A stretch of 13,470 nucleotides of DNA, taken from the NCBI GenBank assembly GCA_003450735.1, contig DMEZ01000069.1, forward strand, positions 37,686 through 51,155. Reading direction: 5' to 3'. Positions 1 through 6,153 of this stretch are shown here, piece by piece. The first letter of the stretch is position 1; every line of letters starts with the position of its first letter. Below the pieces are notes generated by a model. That model did no database searches, was not told the DNA's origin, and saw nothing but the letters and a program-made list of their open reading frames with translations. The position numbers were made by a program, and so were the translations under genes. The stretch is from Elusimicrobiota bacterium. Lineage in GTDB: Bacteria; Elusimicrobiota; Elusimicrobia; UBA1565.

Positions 1-225
1 GTCGTCAAGGTCGCCAAGCCCAAGCAGGATTTCCGCTTCGACCTGCCGGTCCTCGGCTTGGACACCCTCCCCGTGCTCGAGCGCGCGGGAGCCTGCGTGC
101 TGGCCCTGGAGGCCGGCAAGACCCTCATCTTCGACCGGGAGGAGTTCCTTCGCCGGGCCGACGCCCAGAACCTCTCCGTGGTCGCCGTGGCCGAAGAATC
201 CGTCGTGAAGGGGCACCGCCCATGA
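1..225 (+). CDS. lpxI: LpxI, UDP-2,3-diacylglucosamine pyrophosphatase (3' end only)
   Basis: The reading frame is open from base 1 to a TGA at 223-225, giving the last 74 residues of a protein whose start lies to the left of the window. The run KVAKPKQDFRFDLPVLG, followed by a stretch of the type 'AGACVLALEAGKTLIFDREEF', matches the C-terminal domain of LpxI (formerly DUF1009; family length roughly 270-280 residues). LpxI hydrolyses UDP-2,3-diacylglucosamine to lipid X and UMP in the cytoplasm, the step just before LpxB; it replaces LpxH in many bacteria. Its stop overlaps the next start as ATGA, and lpxB follows one gene later, which supports the identification. Only the C-terminal quarter is visible, so the active site cannot be checked. 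Confidence 0.85.
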   Translation, partial: VVKVAKPKQDFRFDLPVLGLDTLPVLERAGACVLALEAGKTLIFDREEFLRRADAQNLSVVAVAEESVVKGHRP

Positions 226-1262
226 AGCACAAGAAGCTGCGTTTCGCCGTCATCGGGGCCGGCCGCATCGGCGGCCACCACGCCCGCATCCTCGGCCACC
301 ACCCCGACGCCGAGCTCGTCGGCGTCTGCGACCCGAACATCTGGCGGGCGCAGGTGACCGCCTGGAGGACCGGGGCCCTGGCCTACCGCGACTACCACCA
401 GGTGCTCGACCGCATCGACGCCGCCGTGGTCGCGGTCCCCACGGACAAGCACCACGAGGTGAGTCTGGCCGCGATGAGCAAGGGCATCCACTGCCTCATC
501 GAGAAGCCCCTCGCCTCCAGCCTCGCGCAGGCCAAGGAGATCCTGGCGGCCTGCGAGAAGAACGGGGTCGTCTTGCAGGTCGGACACGTCGAGCGCTTCA
601 ACCCGGCCGTGCTCAAGGCCCTCGAGTTCATCCGCCATCCGCGCTTCGTGACGGTGGAGCGCCTGGGCCCCTACGACCCCCGCGTGGCGGACATCGGGGT
701 CGTCATGGACCTGATGATCCACGACCTGGACATCCTCCTGACCCTGGTCGGCTCGGAGATCGAGGACATCGAGGCGGTCGGGGCGAGCCTCTTCTCCAAG
801 CACGAGGACATCGCGAACGTGCGGGTGCGCTTCAAGAGCGGCTGCATCGCCGACCTGACCGCCAGCCGCATCTCGCTCAAGAAGCACCGCAAGATCCGCA
901 TCTTCCAGGAGAGCAGCTACATCTCGCTGGACTACGCGAGCGCCTCGCTGAAGGTCTGCCGCAAGAAGAACCCGGTCCTCAAGACCCTCGCGGACGTGGA
1001 TGTCCACGAGCCCAAGCTCCCCAAGGTCGAGCCCCTGCGCAGCGAGATCGACCACTTCATCGAGTGCATCCGGCACGGGCGCAAGCCCTGGCCCTCCGGC
1101 GAACACGGCATGGAAGCCCTCAAGCTCGCCCTTCAGATCACCGACGAGCTCGAGAAGTACGAGGTCACCGGCCACCAGCAGGTGCGAGCCTTCCTGCCGA
1201 GCTGGGTCGGGGGCATCGGCAAGATCGCGCAGACCGTGTCGAAGTCGGTCCTGGGGGAATGA
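222..1262 (+). CDS. Gfo/Idh/MocA-family NAD(P)-dependent sugar oxidoreductase in the lpx cluster
   Basis: This 346-residue protein has the family layout. An N-terminal Rossmann fold carries G12-A-G14-R-I-G17 for dinucleotide binding. The E94-K95-P96 motif follows, and then the catalytic-type pattern D163-x3-H167-D-L-D170 in the C-terminal alpha/beta domain. The length is normal for the family. The ATG at 222 overlaps the lpxI stop (ATGA), and an AAGGGG at 208-213 sits 8 nt upstream. Relatives oxidise or reduce UDP-sugars, and one, GnnA, oxidises the 3-OH of UDP-GlcNAc so that GnnB can install a 3-amino group for amide-linked lipid A. The place between lpxI and lpxB suggests a nucleotide-sugar or lipid A precursor substrate. 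No GnnB-type aminotransferase lies in this window, so the substrate is unproven. Confidence 0.9.
   Translation: MKHKKLRFAVIGAGRIGGHHARILGHHPDAELVGVCDPNIWRAQVTAWRTGALAYRDYHQVLDRIDAAVVAVPTDKHHEVSLAAMSKGIHCLIEKPLASSLAQAKEILAACEKNGVVLQVGHVERFNPAVLKALEFIRHPRFVTVERLGPYDPRVADIGVVMDLMIHDLDILLTLVGSEIEDIEAVGASLFSKHEDIANVRVRFKSGCIADLTASRISLKKHRKIRIFQESSYISLDYASASLKVCRKKNPVLKTLADVDVHEPKLPKVEPLRSEIDHFIECIRHGRKPWPSGEHGMEALKLALQITDELEKYEVTGHQQVRAFLPSWVGGIGKIAQTVSKSVLGE
1253..1258 (+). promoter_or_regulatory. Ribosome binding site supporting the TTG start of lpxB
   Basis: GGGGGA lies 8 nt before the TTG at 1267. There is no ATG or GTG in this frame at the point where the LpxB N-terminus should begin. Family alignment places the start exactly at this TTG, so the site decides the start codon. 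Confidence 0.6.
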
Positions 1263-1266
1263 GGCT

Positions 1267-2421
1267 TTGAGATTCCTGGTCTGCGCCGGAGACCCGTCCG
1301 GCGACATCTACGGCGAGCGCCTCATCCGCGCGCTCAAGTCCAAGCAGCCCGGCCTGCGCATCGACGCCGTGGGAGGCGCCCTCATGCGCCGAGCCTGCGA
1401 TGAGACCGGCTCCAGCTTCCTCTTCGACCTGGCCGGCCTCGGGATCACCGGCTTCATCGAGCCCCTGCGTCAGGTCCCCAGGCTCATCTCGCTGCACTCG
1501 CGCCTCGCCACCCTGATGCGGCTCGAGCGCCCCGACGCGGCCGTCTGCATCGACTTCTACGGCTTCCACCGCCACGTGCTCGCCTCGGCCAAGGGGGCCC
1601 GGGTGCCCGCCTTCTACTACATCAGCCCCCAGGTGTGGGCGAGCCGGCCGGGCCGCATCCAGACCCTCAAGCGCCTGGTCGACCGCATGCTGGTCATCTT
1701 TCCCTTCGAGGAGAAGCTCTACCGGGAAGCCGGCGTCCCGGTCACCTGGGTGGGGCACCCGCTCCTCGACCTGCTGCCGGAACCTTCCGCCAAGGCTGGC
1801 CGGCATGGGCCGCGCATCGGTCTCCTGCCCGGCAGCCGGCGCTCCGAGATCGCCCGCCATCTGCCGACCCTGCTCGAGGCCGCCCGCCTCATCCGCCGGG
1901 AGCAGCCGGAGGCCGAGTTCCTGCTCTTCGCCGCTCCGCAGACACCGGACCGGCCCTACCTCGAGGCGCTCGAGCGCGCCCGGCGCCGCAAGCCCGAACT
2001 CGCGGTACGGCTGGTCCGCGACGAGGGCTACCTGGAGCGCTCGAAGCTGGACTTCGCCCTGACCTCCTCGGGGACGGCGACGGTCGAGAACGCCCTGCTG
2101 GGGGTCCCGATGGTGGTACTGTACCGGCTCTCGTGGCCGACTTACGCGCTGGCCCGCGCCCTCATCCGGGTGCGCCACATCGCGATGGCGAACCTCCTCG
2201 CGGGCCGCGAGCTCGTCCCGGAGCTCATCCAGCACGAGGCGACCCCGCGGCGCATCGCCCGCAAGGCGCTGGACATGCTGGCCGACCCCCAGCGCCTGGC
2301 CGCCCTCCGCAAGGATTTGCTCTCCCTGCGCGGGATCTTGGGCGGCCCCGGGGCGAGCGAGCGCGCGGCCGCCCTGCTCCTCGCCGAGGCCGCGGAGCGC
2401 CGGGAGCCCCTGAGGACATGA
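1267..2421 (+). CDS. lpxB: Lipid-A-disaccharide synthase LpxB
   Basis: LpxB joins UDP-2,3-diacylglucosamine and lipid X into the tetra-acyl disaccharide-1-phosphate of lipid A, at the cytoplasmic face of the inner membrane (GT19). From the TTG start the protein is 384 residues, the usual length. Family motifs are the N-terminal AGDPSGD at 7-13 (more often AGE[AP]SGD), YYISPQVWAS in the middle, LLPGSRRSEI at 186-195, and SGTATVENALLGVP from 268, which forms the UDP-binding C-terminal half. The frame stays open upstream to an ATG at 1000, but that would add about 89 residues overlapping the oxidoreductase and unlike any LpxB start, so I reject it. The gene begins 4 nt after the oxidoreductase stop and ends in an ATGA overlap with the exporter gene, so translational coupling is likely. 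Confidence 0.93.
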   Translation: MRFLVCAGDPSGDIYGERLIRALKSKQPGLRIDAVGGALMRRACDETGSSFLFDLAGLGITGFIEPLRQVPRLISLHSRLATLMRLERPDAAVCIDFYGFHRHVLASAKGARVPAFYYISPQVWASRPGRIQTLKRLVDRMLVIFPFEEKLYREAGVPVTWVGHPLLDLLPEPSAKAGRHGPRIGLLPGSRRSEIARHLPTLLEAARLIRREQPEAEFLLFAAPQTPDRPYLEALERARRRKPELAVRLVRDEGYLERSKLDFALTSSGTATVENALLGVPMVVLYRLSWPTYALARALIRVRHIAMANLLAGRELVPELIQHEATPRRIARKALDMLADPQRLAALRKDLLSLRGILGGPGASERAAALLLAEAAERREPLRT

Positions 2422-4166
2422 ACGTCGCGCGACGCATCCTGCCCTACGTCCGAGCGTACCGCCTCCGCTTCGCCCAGGCCTGCCTCGCCATGGTCGTCGT
2501 CGCCCTCACCAACGGCGCGACCATCTACCTGCTCAAGCCCCTCATCGACCAGGCGTTCATCTCCAAGGATTTCGGCTGGCTCTGGCTGGCGATCCTCGGC
2601 GTCCCGGCCCTCATCGGCGTGAAGACCATCGCCTCCTACGTCCAGAACTACCTCATGAGCTGGATCGGCCAGCGGGCCACGCAGTCGTTGCGCGAGGACC
2701 TCTTCACCCATCTCCACGTCCTCCCGCTCGACCACTGCTCGGAGAGCCGCTCGGCCGAGATCCTCGCCCGGGTGACCAACGACCTGGGCAACGTGCAGTC
2801 CGCCCTGCAGTCCTTGCCGCTCTACCTCATCCGGGATACCCTCACCGTCATCACCCTGATGGGCGTGCTCTTCTCGCTCAACGCCCGCTTCGCCCTCATC
2901 GCCCTCTCCTCCATCCCGGTCGCCCTCATCGCCCTGTTCGTCCTCGGGCGAAAGATGCGGGACGCGAGCATGCAGAGCCAGATCCTCATGGGCCAGATCT
3001 ACCACCGCTTCCAGGAGAGCCTGCAGGGGATGCTGCTCATCAAGGCCTTCAACTACGAAGACGGCGCGGCCGAGAAGTTCCGGGCCGAGAACCTCTCCTT
3101 CTTCAACCAGACGATGCGCTACCTGCGCGCCGCCGCGCTCTCGGGCCCCCTGATGGAGTTCTGCGGGTCGCTCGTCATGGCCGTGCTCCTCTACTACGGG
3201 GGCCTGGAGATCATCTCGGGGCGCATGACGACCGGCGACTTCTTCACCTTCCTGGCGGCCTTCTTCACGGCCTACGCCCCGACCAAGAACCTCGCGAAGC
3301 TCAACTCCGAGCTCCAGCGCGCCCTGGCCTCCGGCGAGCGCATCTTCCAGCTCCTCGACAGCTCTGAGCAGGCCCGCCCCGCGGGAACCGTCCGGTTCAC
3401 AGGCCTGCGGGAGGGACTGCGCCTGGAGAACGTCTCGTTCCGCTATCCCGGGCGCGAGGCGCCCGCCCTGCGCGGCGTCACGCTGGAGGTGCGCCGTGGG
3501 GAAAGGGTCGCGGTCGTGGGGCCTTCCGGCTCGGGCAAATCGACTTTGCTCTACCTGCTGCTGCGGCTCTACGACCCCTTCGAGGGGCGCATCCTCCTCG
3601 ACGGAAGGGACCTCCGGGAGTTCGACGTGCGTTCGGTGCGCGAGCGGACGGGGCTGGTCACGCAGGAGACCGCGCTCTTCAACGAGAGCGTCCGGCAGAA
3701 CGTCGCGCTCGGCCGTCCGGACGCCGGGCTCGAGGAGGTGTCCCGGGCCTGCCGGGGGGCCGACGCCGAGCGCTTCATCCTCGCCCTGCCGCAGGGCTAC
3801 GACACCCCGCTCGGCGAGCGCGGCCTTTCACTCTCCGGGGGCCAGCGCCAGCGCCTGGCCATCGCCCGGGCCGCCCTCAAGGACCCGTCCCTGCTTTTGC
3901 TCGACGAGGCGACGAGCAGCCTGGACGCGGCGAGCGAACGGGAGGTCCAGGCCGCGCTCGAGCGGCTCATGGAGGGCCGCACGACGGTCCTGGTCGCCCA
4001 CCAACTCGCGGCGGCCCAGTCGGCCGACCGCATCCTCGTCCTCAAGGACGGCGAGGCGGTCGAGTCCGGCACCCACCGCCAGCTGCTGGCGGCCAACGGG
4101 CTCTACCGCCACCTGCACGAGATCCAGCGCTCCGGCCCCGCGGCCCTGGCCCGGAGCGCCCCATGA
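2418..4166 (+). CDS. msbA: MsbA-like lipid A ABC exporter (fused membrane and ATPase domains)
   Basis: This 582-residue half-transporter is typical in size for MsbA, which works as a homodimer flipping lipid A-core across the inner membrane. Residues about 1-320 form the hydrophobic ABC transmembrane domain with several membrane spans. The nucleotide-binding domain follows, with Walker A GPSGSGKST at 368-376, a Q-loop (VTQE), the signature LSGGQ at 472-476, Walker B LLLLDEATS with D496 and E497, the D-loop SLDAAS and the switch histidine H528 (VAHQL). All catalytic residues are present. It overlaps lpxB by ATGA and the RSH gene by ATGA. Export of another amphipathic substrate cannot be excluded from sequence alone, but its position directly after lpxB makes lipid A the most likely cargo. 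Confidence 0.88.
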   Translation: MNVARRILPYVRAYRLRFAQACLAMVVVALTNGATIYLLKPLIDQAFISKDFGWLWLAILGVPALIGVKTIASYVQNYLMSWIGQRATQSLREDLFTHLHVLPLDHCSESRSAEILARVTNDLGNVQSALQSLPLYLIRDTLTVITLMGVLFSLNARFALIALSSIPVALIALFVLGRKMRDASMQSQILMGQIYHRFQESLQGMLLIKAFNYEDGAAEKFRAENLSFFNQTMRYLRAAALSGPLMEFCGSLVMAVLLYYGGLEIISGRMTTGDFFTFLAAFFTAYAPTKNLAKLNSELQRALASGERIFQLLDSSEQARPAGTVRFTGLREGLRLENVSFRYPGREAPALRGVTLEVRRGERVAVVGPSGSGKSTLLYLLLRLYDPFEGRILLDGRDLREFDVRSVRERTGLVTQETALFNESVRQNVALGRPDAGLEEVSRACRGADAERFILALPQGYDTPLGERGLSLSGGQRQRLAIARAALKDPSLLLLDEATSSLDAASEREVQAALERLMEGRTTVLVAHQLAAAQSADRILVLKDGEAVESGTHRQLLAANGLYRHLHEIQRSGPAALARSAP

Positions 4167-5605
4167 CCTCCGAGGAGATGATGCTCCGGTTCATGGAGTA
4201 CTCCCCCCACGTGGACCCGGCCCTCCTGGAGAAGGCCTACCAGGTCTCCAAGACGGCGCACGCCTCCCAGGCCCGCGCCTCCGGGGAGGACTACTTCATC
4301 CACTGCGAGGCCGTCGCCAGCACCCTGCTCGATTTCAAGCTCGACCTCCCCTCGGTCTGCGCCGGCCTGCTCCACGACGTCGTGGAGGACACCCCGTTCA
4401 CGATCGGCCAGCTCAAGAAGGAGTTCGGCATCGAGATCGCCCAGCTCGTCGAGGGCGTCACGAAGCTCGACACCCTGCAGTTCACCTCCCGCGACGAAGC
4501 GCAGGCCGCCAACTGGCGCCGGATGCTGCTCGCCACCGCGCAGGACATCCGGGTCATCATCATCAAGCTGGCCGACCGCCTGCACAACATGAGGACGCTC
4601 CAGTTCCTCCCCCCGGACCGCCAGCAGCGCATCGCCCACGAGACGGCCACCCTCTACGCCCCGCTCGCGCACCGCCTCGGGATGTTCGCCCTCAAGAGCG
4701 AGCTCGAGGACCTGGCCTTCAAGCATCTCCACCCGGTCGAGTTCGCCGACCTCGAGCGCCAGGTGAACGCCCTGACGGCGGGACGGGAGAAGGCGCTCGC
4801 CAACTTCAAAGCCGTCCTGGAGAAGGACCTGGAGGGCACCGGCATCCACCACCGCGTCCTCGCCCGCTCGAAGAGCCTGTGGTCGATCTACTCCAAGATG
4901 CAGCGCCAGGAGAAGCCCTACTCGGAGATCCAGGACTCGCTCGGCGTGCGCATCATGACCGACACCGTCGCCAACTGCTACGCCTTGCTGGGGGTCATCC
5001 ACTCCGAGTTCAAGCCGGTGGCCGGCTCGTTCACGGACTACATCTCCATCCCGAAGATCAACCTCTACCAGAGCCTGCACACCACCGTGGTCAGCCCGAG
5101 CGGCGACCTCGTCGAGATCCAGCTGCGCACCGAGGACATGCACCGGACCGCGGAGTACGGCATCGCCGCGCACTGGCGCTACAAGACGGGCGAGCACGCC
5201 ACCGACGCCCACCTCGAGGAGAAGCTCAACTGGCTGCGGCAGTGGCTGGAGTGGCTGCAGGACCTCAAGAGCCCCCGGGAGTTCCTGGAGAGCCTCAAGA
5301 CCGACCTGGAGCTGCACCAGGTGTTCATCTTCACCCCGATGGGAGAGGTCAAGGCCCTCCCCTCGGGCGCGACGCCGCTCGATTTCGCCTTCGCCGTGCA
5401 CACCGACATCGGCATGGCCTGCGTGGGCGCGAAGGTCAACAACAAGATGGTGTCCCTGGACTACGCGCTCAAGTCCGGCGACATCTGCGAGATCCTGACG
5501 CGCAGGGGCTCGGTCCCCAAGAAGGACTGGCTTCGCCTGGTCAAGACGGCGAGGGCGCGCTCGAAGATCCGGAGCTACTTGCGGGAGAAGGGCATCGTCG
5601 CGTAG
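4163..5605 (+). CDS. relA/spoT: Short RelA/SpoT homologue: HD hydrolase, (p)ppGpp synthetase and TGS domains, no ACT
   Basis: RSH enzymes make and break the alarmone (p)ppGpp. The N-terminal HD hydrolase keeps R38, H47, H71-D72, E75-D76 (LLHDVVEDT) and D138 (KLADRLHNM), so hydrolysis looks possible. The synthetase domain keeps RSKSLWSIYSKM, D258 (DSLGVRI) and E318 (VEIQLRT), so synthesis also looks possible. The loop that usually reads RxKD in bifunctional enzymes or ExDD in RelA-type enzymes is S289-F-T-D292 here. A TGS domain spans about 386-450. The protein then ends at 480 residues, against about 700-750 for full-length RSHs, so the helical, zinc-finger and ACT regions are missing. The next gene starts 30 nt later, so no remnant of them remains. 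The ATG overlaps the exporter stop (ATGA), and GGAG at 4153-4156 is its ribosome site. Confidence 0.92.
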   Translation: MTSEEMMLRFMEYSPHVDPALLEKAYQVSKTAHASQARASGEDYFIHCEAVASTLLDFKLDLPSVCAGLLHDVVEDTPFTIGQLKKEFGIEIAQLVEGVTKLDTLQFTSRDEAQAANWRRMLLATAQDIRVIIIKLADRLHNMRTLQFLPPDRQQRIAHETATLYAPLAHRLGMFALKSELEDLAFKHLHPVEFADLERQVNALTAGREKALANFKAVLEKDLEGTGIHHRVLARSKSLWSIYSKMQRQEKPYSEIQDSLGVRIMTDTVANCYALLGVIHSEFKPVAGSFTDYISIPKINLYQSLHTTVVSPSGDLVEIQLRTEDMHRTAEYGIAAHWRYKTGEHATDAHLEEKLNWLRQWLEWLQDLKSPREFLESLKTDLELHQVFIFTPMGEVKALPSGATPLDFAFAVHTDIGMACVGAKVNNKMVSLDYALKSGDICEILTRRGSVPKKDWLRLVKTARARSKIRSYLREKGIVA

Positions 5606-5608
5606 AAT
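5579..5608 (+). promoter_or_regulatory. Candidate sigma70 promoter for the cyclic-nucleotide-fold gene
   Basis: TTGCGG (5579-5584) and TAGAAT (5603-5608) are 18 bp apart. The -10 includes the TAG stop codon of the RSH gene. The start codon at 5635 is 26 nt further on, with GGGAG at 5623-5627 as ribosome site, so this mRNA would have a normal short leader. The match is moderate, and read-through from the lpx operon is equally possible. Confidence 0.35.
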
Positions 5609-5634
5609 AGAAGACACCCAGCGGGAGACCTTCC

Positions 5635-6153
5635 ATGACCATCACCGAATTCATCCAGAACCACGTGCCCTTCCTGAAGGGCCTCACGGAAGAGCAGGCC
5701 AAGGCTCTCGCCGGCGCCGTGGAGCAGCGCACCTACAAGTCGGGGCAGACGGTCATCTTCAAAGGGGTCACCGTCGACGGCCTGCACGTGATCGCGACCG
5801 GCAAGGTGTCGGTCTACATCCGGCCCGACAAGAACAAGGAGTGGGTCAAGGTCGCCGAGCTGGGGCCGGGCGACATCTTCGGGGAGCGCTCCATCGTCGA
5901 GTTCACGACCGCCACCGCGACCATCAAGGGCGCGGCCCCCGAGACCCTCATCTTCGTCATCCCCCAGGGCGCCTTCGTCCAGCTTCTCGAGAAGGACGCG
6001 GGCCTCAAGGCCCGGGTCTACACCCTCATCGAGTCGCGTGCGCCCAAGCCCAAGGAGCAGCCCAAGCCCGCCGCGGCGGCGGCTCCCGCGGCCGCCCCTG
6101 CCGCCCAAGCTCCCGCTCCGGCGCCCGCTCCGGCCAAACCCGCCGGCTCCTAA
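5635..6153 (+). CDS. Small cyclic-nucleotide-binding-fold protein with Ala/Pro-rich tail
   Basis: Of 172 residues, about 10-130 form one CRP/PKA-type cNMP-binding beta-roll: 'VPFLKGLTEEQ' leads into it, 'YKSGQTVIFKG' and 'GLHVIATGKVSVYI' are its typical strands, and F82-G-E84 opens the phosphate-binding cassette. The arginine that binds the cyclic phosphate in CRP and PKA should lie 9-10 residues after E84, but A93 and T94 are there, so cAMP or cGMP binding is doubtful. No helix-turn-helix, kinase or channel domain is attached. From about residue 137 the tail is only Ala, Pro, Lys and Gln with a few others, encoded partly by a 12-bp tandem repeat. GGGAG at 5623-5627 supports the ATG. It may be a stand-alone regulatory or scaffold domain; the partner is unknown. 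It ends in a 4-nt convergent overlap with the membrane protein gene on the other strand. Confidence 0.85.
   Translation: MTITEFIQNHVPFLKGLTEEQAKALAGAVEQRTYKSGQTVIFKGVTVDGLHVIATGKVSVYIRPDKNKEWVKVAELGPGDIFGERSIVEFTTATATIKGAAPETLIFVIPQGAFVQLLEKDAGLKARVYTLIESRAPKPKEQPKPAAAAAPAAAPAAQAPAPAPAPAKPAGS
6112..6135 (+). repeat. Two tandem 12-bp units in the Ala/Pro tail
   Basis: CCCGCTCCGGCG at 6112-6123 is followed directly by CCCGCTCCGGCC at 6124-6135, differing only in the last base. The units encode part of the alternating Ala-Pro stretch. Slippage could change the tail length between strains. Confidence 0.6.

Noticed and set aside
1000..1266. An 89-residue N-terminal extension of LpxB starting at the ATG at 1000
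   Set aside because: It overlaps the well-supported oxidoreductase in another frame, is Ser/Arg/Pro-rich, and LpxB similarity starts exactly at the TTG at 1267, which has a ribosome site.
1635..2417. A 261-residue N-terminal extension of the exporter starting at 1635
   Set aside because: The stretch is an out-of-frame shadow of lpxB. The MsbA-type N-terminus begins at the ATG at 2418, in a 4-nt overlap.
3496..5610. Long open frames of 700, 600 and 500 residues on both strands opposite or within msbA, RSH and recG
   Set aside because: They are typical empty frames in GC-rich DNA: few stop codons, Arg/Pro/Gly/Ala-rich translations and no recognisable domains, all overlapping strongly supported genes.
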